Below are positions 26,831 to 36,865 of a stretch of DNA of 56,253 nucleotides, piece by piece. The stretch covers positions 1 to 56,253 of the forward strand of contig JAJZFQ010000218.1 in assembly GCA_021805275.1 (NCBI GenBank). The letters are read 5' to 3'. The position numbers and the translations under genes were made by a program. Each line of letters opens with the position of its first letter. Positions within the stretch are counted from its first letter, which is position 1. Below the pieces are notes generated by a model. The model was not told the origin of the DNA. It was given only the letters and a program-made list of their open reading frames with translations, and ran no database searches. The DNA comes from Pseudomonadota bacterium. Lineage in GTDB: Bacteria > Pseudomonadota > Gammaproteobacteria > Steroidobacterales > Steroidobacteraceae.

Positions 26831-28984
26831 TCAGAGCTTGCCGGTGATCGTCAGGCCGATCATCCGCGGCGGTGTGACGTCGCCCACCGGCGCGGCCTGT
26901 GTGACCGCAGCCCCTCCCTGATCGATCTCGATGATCGATCGCCTGTTGGTCAGGTTGCGGGCGTAAATCTCGAGCGTCCACCGGCCACGCGTCACGCCCG
27001 TCTCCAGGTCGAATTCGCTGTCGCTCGGCAGGTTGGCCTGGCCGAGCGCCGGGTTGAACCCCGACTCCCGGCGACCCGTGTAGCGCCAGTCGGCGCCGAG
27101 GGATGCCGAAAGATCTCCGCGCTGGTAGTACGTGTAGTTTCCCGACGCCGAGCCGCTCCAGCGCGGGATGTACGGCAGCTGCGCGCCGGCGCGCGCACCG
27201 ACCAGGATCGGATCGGTGCTCGAGGTGAGCTGCGCATCGGTATAGGCTCCGCCCACCCGCACGGTCAGCCGCTCGAGTGGGATCCACGCGGCCTGCCATT
27301 CGAAGCCCTTGCTGCGGGCGCTGCCGCCGTTACCGTTGACACCGAAGTTGTCAACGACCGTCTCCAGCTGAATTCCCTTCCAGTCGATGTCGAACAGATC
27401 CGCATCGAGCGACAGGCGGCCCTCGAGGAGTCGCGACTTCACCCCGAGCTCGTAGTTGACCAGCGTGTCGGAACGGAACGTCGCCGGTACGTTGGGCGGC
27501 GGGTTCGGGGGCAGCACGTTCGGACCGCCGGGCTGGTATCCCTTCGCAACGCGCGCGTAGACCATGGTATGGGCGGTGGGGTGCCAGTGCGGCGCCACGG
27601 AGTAGGTGAACACGCCCTCCGAGGAGCGGCCCTGCGCCGCGGCCAGGCCAAACTCGAGGGCGTCTTGGCGGTTGTGCGCCCACCGCCCGCCGACGCTCAG
27701 GTCGAACGCCTTGGAGAAGTGATAGGTGAGGTTGCCGAACCCGGCCACCTCGAGGTACCTGGAGTTCAGCTGCACGAAGCCCACCGGGGCGCTGCTCAGC
27801 GTGGGGATGAGCGCCTGGTGGAGGTTCGCCGTCTCGTGCGTGTAGAAGAATCCGGCCAGCCAGTCGAGCCGGTGCGTGCCGACCGAGGCCAGACGCAACT
27901 CCTCGGAGAGCTTGTGTTCGCCGAGCACGGCTCGCTCGAGCGTACCGAACAGCGCCGTGGCGTCCTCGATCTGATCGCCCGAGTATGTCCCGTAACTCGT
28001 CGCCGAGGTGAGCGCGCCCCAGCCGAGGTTCCAGTTCACCGTGGCGCTGTAGAGTCGGTTGCGCACCGTCGAGGTCTCCGAGACCGCCCGTCCCTGGGCG
28101 AGCGGCCCGTAGAGCGGCCTCAGGCTGATCCGCAAGCCGGAGGCAGTGGCCGTGGAGGGAACGGTGGTCAGATCGACGCCGTTGGTCCCGCCGAGGTTCA
28201 TGTCCTGCAGGTACGCCGTCAGGCGGACCGTCACCGCCTCCGGATGGCCCCAGAGCAGCGAGGCGCGCCCGCCCTTCTCGCCCGAGCCGTTGACGTGGCG
28301 CACGTTGCGGGTGGGATCGTTGATGAATCCGGCGTGCTTCCACCGGTAGCCATCGACGCGCAACGCCATGTCCGAGGTCAGGGGAAGATTGACCATGCCC
28401 CGGGTGGACCAGCCGAACCCGCCGCCGGCAGTCTCGTCCATGCCCGCCTGGACCTCGTCGTCGAACGCCTTAGGATCTGGCGGATTGGTGACGAAGCGGA
28501 TCAGTCCGCCGAGGGTATTGGCGCCATAGAGCGTGCCCTGCGGTCCGCGCAACACCTCGATCCGCTTCATGTCGAAGGTATCGATGTTCGGCGTCATGAT
28601 CAGGCCGTCGGCGAGCGCGCTCGAGGAGCCGTACGGGCTCTCATCGAGGTAGGTGCCGATCGTGGCGCCGACCCCCTCGGTGTTGATGCCGCGCAGCACC
28701 AGGGTGGTGTGCGCCGGGTCGGAAGCCACCATGACCATGCCGGGAACGGTCTGGACGTAGTCCGCGAAATTCACCTCGTGCATGCGTGCGAGCTGCGCCC
28801 CGCTGACGACCGTGATACTCATCGGCACGTTGCGCAGCGGCTCCGGGCGCTTCGTGGCCGTCACCACGATGGGTGCCAGGCGAACGGCCGATGCCGTGTC
28901 CGCCCGCACCGCCGTCGCACCGCCCAGGCCGATTGCGCACGCCAACAGGCCGGCCATCCCGTCTCGCCAGGTCATCGTTCTCAT
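26831..28984 (-). CDS. TonB-dependent outer-membrane receptor
   Basis: A 717-residue receptor. Residues 1-28 are a signal peptide; the plug domain follows with APIVVTATKRPEPLRNVPMS (a TonB-box-like and plug start) and the VLRGPQGTLYGANTLGGLIRF segment typical of the plug-barrel hinge. The rest is a beta-barrel with alternating aromatic strands, ending in PPRMIGLTITGKL. It belongs to the large sugar/peptide/unknown-substrate group rather than obvious siderophore receptors. The start ATG has GGGAGA seven bases upstream. It is the first gene of the operon with the epimerase, serine hydrolases and permease, so the imported substrate is probably a peptide. Confidence 0.93.
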   Translation of the reverse strand: MRTMTWRDGMAGLLACAIGLGGATAVRADTASAVRLAPIVVTATKRPEPLRNVPMSITVVSGAQLARMHEVNFADYVQTVPGMVMVASDPAHTTLVLRGINTEGVGATIGTYLDESPYGSSSALADGLIMTPNIDTFDMKRIEVLRGPQGTLYGANTLGGLIRFVTNPPDPKAFDDEVQAGMDETAGGGFGWSTRGMVNLPLTSDMALRVDGYRWKHAGFINDPTRNVRHVNGSGEKGGRASLLWGHPEAVTVRLTAYLQDMNLGGTNGVDLTTVPSTATASGLRISLRPLYGPLAQGRAVSETSTVRNRLYSATVNWNLGWGALTSATSYGTYSGDQIEDATALFGTLERAVLGEHKLSEELRLASVGTHRLDWLAGFFYTHETANLHQALIPTLSSAPVGFVQLNSRYLEVAGFGNLTYHFSKAFDLSVGGRWAHNRQDALEFGLAAAQGRSSEGVFTYSVAPHWHPTAHTMVYARVAKGYQPGGPNVLPPNPPPNVPATFRSDTLVNYELGVKSRLLEGRLSLDADLFDIDWKGIQLETVVDNFGVNGNGGSARSKGFEWQAAWIPLERLTVRVGGAYTDAQLTSSTDPILVGARAGAQLPYIPRWSGSASGNYTYYQRGDLSASLGADWRYTGRRESGFNPALGQANLPSDSEFDLETGVTRGRWTLEIYARNLTNRRSIIEIDQGGAAVTQAAPVGDVTPPRMIGLTITGKL

Positions 28985-29198
28985 GATCTTCTCCCAGAAG
29001 AGAGCCCCCCGGCGCGAATGGTAGATAGATTGCATAGAAAATACAAATTGATATATTTATACCATCACGCGCCGCCCCGCGCTCCGGCGGCATCTCCCGA
29101 CGCGTGCCGCAGGACGGCACGCCGATCAGGGGATATGCTGCTCGCCGGGCGTGAGGACGGGCGCGGCTTGAGGCACGGGCTGGGGGGTTACTGAGGTC

Positions 29199-30050
29199 AT
29201 GCTTTCGTTAGAGACCGTCATCAAGAAGAGCTGGAAGCAGCTCACGATCTCGGAGCGCCGGCTCGCCACCTTCGTGCTGCAACACCTGGAGGAGCTGCCG
29301 TTCGAAACGGCCGCCTCGATTGCTGGACGCGTCGGGGTGAGCCCCATGACCGTGGGGCGATTCATCCGTAAGCTCGGTTACCGGGACCTGCGCGGGATCA
29401 AGACCGCGCTGCGGGCCGGCTCGGCCGAAAGCGGCATTCTCTCGCGCCAAATCACCCGCAAGCTGTTCGACAACGCGCCGCTCGAGAGCAAGGTCAAGGC
29501 GCTGAGCGGCGTGCACCGCCTGCCCTCGTGCGCGGAGTGGCCCGGCATCGTCTCGCTGCTCTCGACCGCCCGCCACGTGCACGTGGCCAGCTTCCAACTC
29601 GGCCGCTTCATCGGTCTGGGGTTCGCCTCCGCCCTGCAGACCATCCGCCCCCACTGTCACTTCGCCGACGGCAGCGACGGGGGCTACATCGAGGCACTGC
29701 TGGATTCGGATTCGAAGTGCTGCATCGTGCTGATCGACTTCAGGCGCTACTCCAGCCACTTCCGGCTGCTCGCCGAGGAGGCGTCGGCCCGCAAAATCCC
29801 CGTGGTCATCATCACGGACGTCTATTGCCACTGGGCGCGCGAGCTCACCGATCACGTGCTATTGCTCGAGACCGATTTCGATGCGTCCTGGGAGCGCATC
29901 GGTGTCGCCCAGTCGCTGCTCGAACTGCTGCTGGTCGACGTGGCGAAGCAATGCAAGGGTCGCGCGCAGCGCTACGAGGCCATCCATCAGCTGCGCGAGA
30001 AGTTCGTCGGCTTCGAGAAGATCAATGAGAGCGATGCCGAGGAGGCCTGA
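29199..30050 (+). CDS. RpiR/MurR-family transcriptional regulator (HTH + SIS)
   Basis: A 283-residue regulator. Residues 1-77 form the HTH_6 domain (SWKQLTISERRLATFVLQ; SIAGRVGVSPMTVGRFIRKLGY). From about 120 to 260 lies a SIS domain that in this family binds phosphorylated sugars. MurR, the best-known member, senses MurNAc-6-phosphate. The gene is divergent from the TonB receptor operon (215 bp apart) and precedes the FAD oxidoreductase, so it probably controls both. The actual ligand is unknown: the SIS domain here has few of the conserved Ser/Thr residues I would expect for phosphosugar binding. Confidence 0.9.
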   Translation: MLSLETVIKKSWKQLTISERRLATFVLQHLEELPFETAASIAGRVGVSPMTVGRFIRKLGYRDLRGIKTALRAGSAESGILSRQITRKLFDNAPLESKVKALSGVHRLPSCAEWPGIVSLLSTARHVHVASFQLGRFIGLGFASALQTIRPHCHFADGSDGGYIEALLDSDSKCCIVLIDFRRYSSHFRLLAEEASARKIPVVIITDVYCHWARELTDHVLLLETDFDASWERIGVAQSLLELLLVDVAKQCKGRAQRYEAIHQLREKFVGFEKINESDAEEA

Positions 30051-30146
30051 GCTGCCGTCGGAGCGCGCGCCCCAGACCGGGGTGACCCGCGCTGCGCGCT
30101 CGGGCGCGGCACGCGAGGTACCGAGTCCGCCCCGGGAGTCCCTCAG

Positions 30147-31289
30147 GTGAGCGTTGAGACCGTGGACATCGTCATCGTGGGCGCAGGCATTGCCGGGACA
30201 TCGGCGGCGGCTGAGCTGGCACGCACGCACCGCGTCGTGCTGCTGGAAGGCGAGGACGCCATCGGCTATCACTCGACGGGCCGCTCGGCGGCCCTCTTCT
30301 CGGAGACCTACGGCAACGAGCCGGTGCGCGCCTTGTCACGGGCGAGCCGCCCGTTCCTCGCCGGACCGCCCGATGGCTTCAGCGCCGCGCCTCTCATCCA
30401 ACCGCGCGGCGTGCTGCACGCCGCGGGCGCGGGACAGGCGTCGGCGGTGGATGCGTTCCTCCGCCAGAACGACGTGCGTGACAAGGTCCGCCGCGTCGGC
30501 CCCGAGGAAGCCCTCGCCCTCTGCCCGGTCCTGCGGCCGCAAAGCGCAGCCGCCGGGGGGCTCTACGAGGCCGAGGCGGCGGACATCGACGTCCACGGAC
30601 TGCACCAGGGGTTCCTCAGGCAGTTCCGCGAGCGCAGCGGTCGCCTGCTCAGCAGCGCGAAGGTGACGGCGCTGTGGCACGACGGCACCGCGTGGCAGGT
30701 GACGAGCACCGCGGGCCACTGCCGGGCTCGCATCCTCGTGAACGCCGCCGGCGCCTGGGCCGACCCTGTTGCCCAGCTGGCCGGCCTCGCCCCGCTCGGC
30801 ATTCAGCCGTACCGCCGGACGATCGCGCTGGCGGAAGTGGCGGGGCCGGCGATCGAGCGCGAGTGGCCGATGGCGCTCGACGTGCAGGAATCGTATTACT
30901 TCAAGCCGGACGCCGGCCTGCTGCTGCTGTCACCGGCAGACGAGACGCCCGTCGACCCCTGTGATGCCCAGCCGCTCGACCTAGACGTCGCGATCGCGGT
31001 GGATCGGGTCGAGACAGCCACCCGGTGGACGATCCAGAGGATCCGCCGCGCCTGGGCGGGGCTGCGCTCCTTCGCACCCGACCGCTCGCTGGTCGTCGGC
31101 TTCGATCCCCAGGCGCCGGGGTTCTTCTGGCTTGCCGGCCAGGGCGGGTACGGCATCCAGACCTCCCCGGCCGCCGCCGCACTCGCGGCGGCTCTGGTGC
31201 GCGGCGAGGCGTTGCCACCCGAACTCGCGGGGTTCGATCCGGGCTGGGTGTCCCCTGCTAGATTCGCGGGACGTCCGGCGGCGACCTGA
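30147..31289 (+). CDS. FAD-dependent D-amino acid dehydrogenase-like oxidoreductase (DauA/DadA type)
   Basis: A 380-residue flavoprotein of the DAO family. The dinucleotide-binding motif GAGIAG is at residues 12-17, followed by the acidic strand end VVLLEGE and the YHSTGRSAALFSETYGN segment closely resembling D-arginine dehydrogenase DauA. The C-terminal GFFWLAGQGGYGIQTSPAAA closes the FAD site. DauA-like enzymes oxidise D-amino acids to imino acids and pass electrons to the respiratory chain. It lies 96 bases after the regulator gene on the same strand. Together with the epimerase it suggests use of D-residues. Oxidation of other amines is possible. Confidence 0.85.
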   Translation: MSVETVDIVIVGAGIAGTSAAAELARTHRVVLLEGEDAIGYHSTGRSAALFSETYGNEPVRALSRASRPFLAGPPDGFSAAPLIQPRGVLHAAGAGQASAVDAFLRQNDVRDKVRRVGPEEALALCPVLRPQSAAAGGLYEAEAADIDVHGLHQGFLRQFRERSGRLLSSAKVTALWHDGTAWQVTSTAGHCRARILVNAAGAWADPVAQLAGLAPLGIQPYRRTIALAEVAGPAIEREWPMALDVQESYYFKPDAGLLLLSPADETPVDPCDAQPLDLDVAIAVDRVETATRWTIQRIRRAWAGLRSFAPDRSLVVGFDPQAPGFFWLAGQGGYGIQTSPAAAALAAALVRGEALPPELAGFDPGWVSPARFAGRPAAT

Positions 31290-31349
31290 CCGGTCTGGTG
31301 AGCGGCGTCTAGCGCGCGCGGCAGCCGAACCTCTCGCCCCCGGGGACTC

Positions 31350-32405
31350 TCAGGACTGGTTGTGCGTCGAGCGCCGCCGCGACGGACGGCGCTGCGCCGC
31401 GCCCGGCGCGGCGCCAGCCTGGCGATCCATCTCCCCGCGCAGCTGCGCCGTGGCGCCCGCCGACAGGGCCCCGAGCCGCGCCTCGATCATCTCGGTCGAG
31501 GGCTTCGATCCGCGCACGTGCGTCTCGAGCGCCTGGCGCATCGCGCGCAGGTGCTCCGGTGTGGTTCCGCAGCATCCGCCGATGATCCGCGCGCCTGCAT
31601 CGAGCGCGAGGCGGGCGTACTCGGCCATCAGCTCGGGCGTCCCATTGAACCGGATCGCCCCGTCGACGTACTGGGGGATTCCGCAGTTAGCCTTCGCGAC
31701 AAGGACCGCCGAGGGGTCGGCAGCCGCGGCGAGATTGATGATCGAGGCCACCATCTCCGCGGCACCCACGCCGCAGTTGCTCCCGCAGGCGGCCAGGTGA
31801 TTCTTCCGGGCAAGACCGGCGAGCTCGGCGGGCGTGATACCCATCATCGTCCGGCCGTTGGTGTCGAAGCTCAGCGTCGTGACGACGGGCAGGCCGGTGC
31901 GGCGCGCCCCTTCGATCGCCGCCTCGGCTTCCTCGGCCGAGGACATCGTCTCGATCCACAGGATATCCGCACCGCCCCGGGCGAGCGCAGCCGCCTGCTC
32001 CGCGAAGGACTCCCGGGCTTCGGCCACCGAGAGTGGCCCGAGCGGCTCGAGGATTTCCCCGGTGGGTCCCATGCTGCCGCCGACGAGCACCACCCGTCCC
32101 GCCCGGTCCGCCTCGGCGCGCGCGAGCCGCGCCGCCGCCTCGTTCAGCTCCGCGACCCGGCCCTCGGCCTTGTGCAGCTTCAGGCGATGACGGGTGCCGC
32201 CGAAGCTGTTGGTCAGGATGATGTCGGCGCCCGCCTCGACGAAGCTGCGCTGCAGCTCGCTGATCCTCTGCGGGTGCTCGGTGTTCCAGAGTTCGGGGGC
32301 CTCCCCGCTCGTCAACCCGCGCGCGAACAGGTTGCTGCCCATCGCTCCGTCGGCGAGCAGCCAGGGTCGTTGCGCAAGCTGCGGTGTCAATCGGTCGGTG
32401 GTCAT
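31350..32405 (-). CDS. Homocysteine S-methyltransferase (betaine-homocysteine methyltransferase-like)
   Basis: A 351-residue TIM-barrel enzyme. The zinc ligands are C211 (GSNCGVG) and C278-C279 (GGCCGTTPEH), and the N-terminal DGAMGSNL and NSFGGTRHRL segments match the Hcy-binding site. The family transfers a methyl group from betaine, S-methylmethionine or another donor to homocysteine to form methionine. Bacterial BmtB-type enzymes of this length are common; the donor is not shown by sequence. The last 20 residues are basic and Ser-rich and look like an extension. It converges on the flavoprotein gene and stands alone. Confidence 0.88.
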   Translation of the reverse strand: MTTDRLTPQLAQRPWLLADGAMGSNLFARGLTSGEAPELWNTEHPQRISELQRSFVEAGADIILTNSFGGTRHRLKLHKAEGRVAELNEAAARLARAEADRAGRVVLVGGSMGPTGEILEPLGPLSVAEARESFAEQAAALARGGADILWIETMSSAEEAEAAIEGARRTGLPVVTTLSFDTNGRTMMGITPAELAGLARKNHLAACGSNCGVGAAEMVASIINLAAAADPSAVLVAKANCGIPQYVDGAIRFNGTPELMAEYARLALDAGARIIGGCCGTTPEHLRAMRQALETHVRGSKPSTEMIEARLGALSAGATAQLRGEMDRQAGAAPGAAQRRPSRRRSTHNQS

Positions 32406-32705
32406 CGTCGGTCCTGCGTCTCCTGGTGCGGATCAAGCTTAGCACGTCATCCGCGCTGCTTCTCCCTCGGCGGCCCGAGACGGGCAGCGCTCGATCCGCA
32501 CGCGAATCACGGCAGCGCCAGAGTCCCCAACGGAACCGGATGGACGTTGAATCGGCGCAACGTGGGTCACGGTTTGCGATTACGCCTCGCTGCCCTCAGA
32601 CACTGATCTGCCAGCCGCGCGACCCGGCCGCACACCGCCGCGGGGTCTGATCTGCGCACCAACTCACCGCCCGGATCCGCAGCACATCAACGTGTCCGGT
32701 CGGCT
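32406..32705. other. Gene-free intergenic region
   Basis: Three hundred bases between two minus-strand genes. I see no open frame with codon-like composition and no clear hairpin. It should carry the promoter of the methyltransferase gene. Confidence 0.5.
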
Positions 32706-33596
32706 TCAAGCCGCTCGTGGTGCGCCGCCCGCGGATGATCGAACGGTTCGCGCCGAGCGCAGCATGACCGCGGCGGCATAAGTCACCACCGCGGCCACCA
32801 TCCATCGCAGCGCGTGCAGGGGAAGACTCTTCACGATGAACAGCGCGATCAGGACCCCCGCAACGCCGCCGAGACTGAGCCCGAGCGCAGGTCCCCACGC
32901 GAACCGTCCGGAGCGCAGGAACCTGATTCCGGCCACCGGCACCAGGATGCTGCCGGAGGCCATCATGATCGGAAAGGCGGTGATGGGATTCATTCCGAGC
33001 ACGGATAGCACCACCATGCTCGGGGCGTACCACCCGATGCCGATGGTACCGAGCGCGCCGAAAGCGAAGTTCGCGGTCACCGCCGCCACGAAGCGCCAGC
33101 CCGAGAGACTGCGCGCGATACCACCGAGTGGGAATGCGCCGAGATTGCTCACGACAAAGAATGCGGCGGCTATCAGCAGCGCGGCGCCCATGACGAGCTG
33201 GATCGAACGTCGCTCCATGCGGCTCACCACCCCAGCGCCGCTCCAGGCGCCCGCGGTGGCGCTCGCGACCATGGCCAGTAGCAGCTTCGGGTCAACGGTG
33301 ATTGCGGTCACGAAGAAAACCGTCTCGGGGATCCCGGCGGCGACGCCACCGACGGTGAGCGTTCCCGGGATAAGTTCGTCGCTCGGTCGGCCGCGGAACT
33401 TGTAAAGCGCGGTGGTGGTTGCGTAACAACCTATCCCGAGGGCGTCGCCGAATAATGTGAGAAACCCGATGCCCACGTCCGATAGCGTCGGTCGCTCGCG
33501 CCGGCCGGGATCACGCGCCAGCAGCAGCCATTGCGCGGCAAACACCGTGCAGGTAACGCCCAGTACCGCAAACAGGGCGATCCTCGTCGCACTCAT
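32706..33596 (-). CDS. TauE/SafE-like (TSUP) membrane permease
   Basis: A 296-residue protein with about eight hydrophobic segments in two halves, each containing the Gly-rich start typical of the TSUP family (GIGFLTLFGDALGIGCYATTTALYKF in the first half, FAFGALGTIGIGWYAPSMVVLSVLGM in the second). TSUP proteins move sulfite, taurine, sulfoacetate or other small anions across the inner membrane. The start ATG at 33596 is preceded by AGGGCTA. It is isolated, so no substrate can be argued from context. Confidence 0.8.
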   Translation of the reverse strand: MSATRIALFAVLGVTCTVFAAQWLLLARDPGRRERPTLSDVGIGFLTLFGDALGIGCYATTTALYKFRGRPSDELIPGTLTVGGVAAGIPETVFFVTAITVDPKLLLAMVASATAGAWSGAGVVSRMERRSIQLVMGAALLIAAAFFVVSNLGAFPLGGIARSLSGWRFVAAVTANFAFGALGTIGIGWYAPSMVVLSVLGMNPITAFPIMMASGSILVPVAGIRFLRSGRFAWGPALGLSLGGVAGVLIALFIVKSLPLHALRWMVAAVVTYAAAVMLRSARTVRSSAGGAPRAA

Positions 33597-34182
33597 AAAC
33601 GGTAGCCCTGCGTGGCCGGACGGAAGGCCCTTACGGACCCGTGGATCCTTCAGGGTGCTGATGGCTGATCGTCTCTCGCGCGGCACGTGCGGTCAATCGC
33701 CTTTCGCAGCCGTGCGCTCACGAACCAGCATCCACCACTGACCACGGTCGACGTCGAGGCGGCACGAAGCAGCAATGGAAGAACCTGAACGGAATGCGCT
33801 GCGACCCGGGTGCCTGGGCGAGCTGTCGATCCAACCGGTGCGGTCCGACCTTCAGCGGGGGGGATGCTGGTGCCCGCCGCGCACGCCAGGCATGCTCAGG
33901 CCGGCTCCCCGTCCGGCACCCCGATCGCCGCCGCGCTTAGCGCCCGCCACGCGGGATCACCGGGACCGCCCATGACGATAAAGTGGCCGGCGAAGGTGCC
34001 TGCTCCCCGACCGACGCACCACCACCGTGCGGCTGGTGCTCCTGGCGGACTACTCCGAGGACTGAGCGCTGCGGCAGTGCGGTCGCGACGCAGCCCGCCG
34101 CGGTAGACATGCGCAGGTACAGAAGGGGAACACCGCGCGCGACGCCGATGAGGTCCATCCATCACGGTCGACACAACTGAAC
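33597..34182. other. Gene-free region
   Basis: About 590 bases without a convincing gene. Short frames (for example 33896-34174 on the minus strand) are GC-driven and show no family resemblance. GC is high on the left and lower near the fusA terminator. Confidence 0.5.
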
Positions 34183-34216
34183 TGCACCGATCGGATTGAG
34201 AATTCCGATCGGTGCA
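34183..34216 (-). terminator. Rho-independent terminator of fusA
   Basis: Arms 34183-34195 and 34204-34216 form a perfect 13-bp stem (tgcaccgatcgga) with an eight-base AT-rich loop, 45 bases after the fusA stop. On the minus strand it is followed by a mildly T-rich stretch (GTTCAGTTGTG). Confidence 0.7.
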
Positions 34217-34260
34217 ACAGATCCGTCGTGGCAGGCGCCGCTGCGGCGCAGCCGCCGTCC

Positions 34261-36417
34261 TCAGGCGTTGGCGGCTGCCTTCGCCTCGATCACTGCAGCG
34301 ATCACCTCGTCCGCCACATTCTTCGGCACCGGCTCGTAGTGCGAGAACTCCATGGTGTACGAGGCGCGACCGCTGGTCATCGAGCGCAGCTGGCCGATGT
34401 ATCCGAACATCTCCGACAGCGGCACGATGGCCACGACCGCGATGTTGGCGCCGCGTTCGAGCTGATCCTGGATCATGCCGCGGCGACGGTTCAGGTCACC
34501 GATGACGTCGCCCAGATAGTCGCCCGCCGTCACGGTCTCAACCTTCATCACCGGCTCGAGCAGAATGGGGGCTGCCTTGCGCATCGCCTCGCGGAAGCAC
34601 GCCTTGGCCGCGATTTCGAACGTCAACGCATTCGAATCGACGTCATGGTAGCTCCCGTCCGTCAGCGTGGCGCGAAAATCCACGGTCGGAAAGTGCGCCA
34701 GCACGCCATCTTCCTTCTGGATCTTGAGCCCCTTCTCAACCGACGGAACGTACTCACGCGGCACAGATCCGCCCGAGGTGGCATCAACAAATTCGAAACC
34801 CTTGCTGCGCTCGAGCGGCTCGAACGTGATCCATACTTCGGCGAACTGACCGGAGCCGCCGGTCTGCTTCTTGTGCACGTACTGCTCGTCGATCTTGCGC
34901 GTGATGGTCTCGCGATAGGCGACCTGTGGCTCGCCCATGGTGCCCTCGACGTTGAATTCAGTGCGCATGCGATCGAGCGTCACCTCGAGGTGCAGCTCGC
35001 CCATGCCGCGCAGAATTGTCTGACCCGTTTCGCGGTCCGTTTCCAGGTGCAGCGAGGGATCGGCGCGAACCATCTTCGCGAGCGCGGCGCTGAATTTCTC
35101 CTGATCGCCCTTCACCTTCGGCTGCACGGACACGCTGATCACGGGATCCGGGAAGCGCATGCGCTCGAGGATCACTGGATTGGCAGAATCACAGAGCGTG
35201 TCGCCGGTCTCCGTTTCCTGCATGGAAACGAGCGCAATGATGTCGCCGGCGCGCGCCTCATCGATCGCGTTCGCCTCCTTGGCAAACATCTCGACCATAC
35301 GGCCGATCTTCTCGCGCTTGCCGCGCGTGGTGTTCTGTACGGAGGCGCCCCGCGTGAGCACGCCCGAGTACACGCGCACGAAGGTCAGTGCGCCGTACGC
35401 ATCGTTGATCACCTTGAACGCGAGGCCGCTGAAGGGCTCATCATCCGAACACTTCCGCTCGCCGACGACGTTGCCGTCCTCGTCCAACGTCTTGATCGCC
35501 GGAACGTCCGTGGGGGCCGGCATGTAGTCGACAACGGCATCCAGCACCTGCTGCACACCCTTGTTCTTGTACGAAGAGCCACACAGCACCGGGGTGAACG
35601 CACCGGTCACCGTGCCTTTACGCAGGCAGGCGCGCAGCACGTCCGCCGACGGCGCGTGGCCGTCCTCGAGGTACTTGTGCATCGCGTCGTCGTCCATCTC
35701 GAGGCAGGTATCGACGAGCTCCGTACGATACTTCTCGACGTCCGCGAGGATCTTGCGGTCCGTCGGCACGTGGATGTCGAGTTTGTCGGCGAGATCCGGC
35801 GTCACCTCCAAGGTCTTCCACTCGGCATCCTTGTCGTCCGATTCCCACACCAGCGCCTTCATCTCGACGAGATCGATCATGCCTTTGAAGTTGTCTTCAG
35901 AGCCAATCGGGATCTGCACCGGCAGCGGGCGCGCGCCGAGGCGCTTCTTGATCATGTCCACACAGCGCGTAAAGCTGGCGCCGCTGCGATCCATCTTGTT
36001 GACGTAGCAGACGCGCGGCACGCCATAGTTGTCGGCGAGGCGCCAGTTGGTCTCGGACTGCGGCTCCACGCCGGCGACGCCATCGAACACCACCACGGCG
36101 CCGTCCAGCACGCGCAGCGAGCGGTTCACCTCGATGGTGAAGTCGACGTGCCCCGGGGTATCGATCAGGTTGATCTTCTTGCCGCGCCAGAAGCAGGAGA
36201 CCGCGGCGCTCTGAATCGTGATGCCACGCTTCTGTTCCTGCTCCAGATAGTCCGTCGTCGTCGACGTCTTCAGATCCTTCGTATCATGGATATCGATGAT
36301 CGTGTGCTTGCGCCCGGTGTAATACAGGATGCGCTCTGTCGTCGTCGTTTTACCGGCATCGACATGGGCGATGATGCCGATGTTGCGGATATCAGAAAGC
36401 GCGGTTGTACGGGCCAT
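34261..36417 (-). CDS. fusA: Translation elongation factor G (paralogous type)
   Basis: A 718-residue translational GTPase. G1 is AHVDAGKTT at 17-25, G3 DTPGH at 86-90 and G4 NKMD at 140-143; domains II to V follow in order, ending in [20 protein letters not shown], the conserved domain IV/V region that contacts the decoding site. It drives translocation on the ribosome. The switch I loop between residues 44 and 59 (HD, then a Thr-rich insert, then EQEQ) is about five residues longer than in the standard factor and lacks the usual Gly-Ala-Ala-Thr-Met-Asp stretch. It is not next to rpsL, rpsG or tuf, so it is likely a second EF-G. A promoter-like TTGAAT/TAGGAT pair lies 170 bp upstream. Confidence 0.93.
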   Translation of the reverse strand: MARTTALSDIRNIGIIAHVDAGKTTTTERILYYTGRKHTIIDIHDTKDLKTSTTTDYLEQEQKRGITIQSAAVSCFWRGKKINLIDTPGHVDFTIEVNRSLRVLDGAVVVFDGVAGVEPQSETNWRLADNYGVPRVCYVNKMDRSGASFTRCVDMIKKRLGARPLPVQIPIGSEDNFKGMIDLVEMKALVWESDDKDAEWKTLEVTPDLADKLDIHVPTDRKILADVEKYRTELVDTCLEMDDDAMHKYLEDGHAPSADVLRACLRKGTVTGAFTPVLCGSSYKNKGVQQVLDAVVDYMPAPTDVPAIKTLDEDGNVVGERKCSDDEPFSGLAFKVINDAYGALTFVRVYSGVLTRGASVQNTTRGKREKIGRMVEMFAKEANAIDEARAGDIIALVSMQETETGDTLCDSANPVILERMRFPDPVISVSVQPKVKGDQEKFSAALAKMVRADPSLHLETDRETGQTILRGMGELHLEVTLDRMRTEFNVEGTMGEPQVAYRETITRKIDEQYVHKKQTGGSGQFAEVWITFEPLERSKGFEFVDATSGGSVPREYVPSVEKGLKIQKEDGVLAHFPTVDFRATLTDGSYHDVDSNALTFEIAAKACFREAMRKAAPILLEPVMKVETVTAGDYLGDVIGDLNRRRGMIQDQLERGANIAVVAIVPLSEMFGYIGQLRSMTSGRASYTMEFSHYEPVPKNVADEVIAAVIEAKAAANA

Positions 36418-36865
36418 GGCAAGTTTCCGGTTCGAATTTGCGGTTTACACTGTCAAGCAGCCGGGCGGGCATGCCGGCCCCGCTCATGTATCCAAAATGA
36501 TCTGCGCTGGAGAACTCAGCGCCCTCCTCGAGCCCATGCCTGGTGCTGCCAAATCCGGGTCTCGAGGGCAGAAGGGGCCGGCATCCTATAGAAATTGCAG
36601 CGGAAATTCAATTGGGGTCATACCGACTGTGTGAAGGATCGATGCCGAACAGGGACGGTACGTTGTCGCTGGCCGTCGGCATTCGGCCCAGCCGCCCACT
36701 CTGCCTATTTAAGCCATAAAAAACAGCGGCTTATGTAACTCTGACCGAAACCGCCCCCCACCCCGAGGACGGTGACGCAGCGGGGACGTGGCAGCGCCGA
36801 CCGTCACCTGCGCGCTACAGCGCAGCTCGGTGCACGTCCCAGGCACGCTCCTGCGCCAGCGAATC
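36418..36865. other. Intergenic region upstream of fusA
   Basis: About 450 bases between two minus-strand genes. It contains the candidate fusA promoter near 36600 and, near 36710-36733, a weak six-base inverted repeat around an A-rich loop. No coding sequence is apparent. Confidence 0.55.
36583..36611 (-). promoter_or_regulatory. Candidate sigma-70 promoter of fusA
   Basis: On the minus strand TTGAAT (36606-36611) and TAGGAT (36583-36588) are separated by 17 bases in an unusually AT-rich patch, giving a leader of roughly 160 bases before the fusA ATG. Confidence 0.35.

Noticed and set aside
26920..26945. gatcgat-rich near-palindrome inside the first TonB receptor gene
   Set aside because: It lies within conserved barrel codons and has no regulatory context.
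27569..29194. 541-codon plus-strand frame over the TonB receptor
   Set aside because: Antisense shadow of a receptor with clear plug and barrel motifs.
34228..36591. 787-codon open frame on the plus strand antisense to fusA
   Set aside because: The fusA frame is unmistakable; the antisense frame has no domain, no ribosome site and high His/Arg content.
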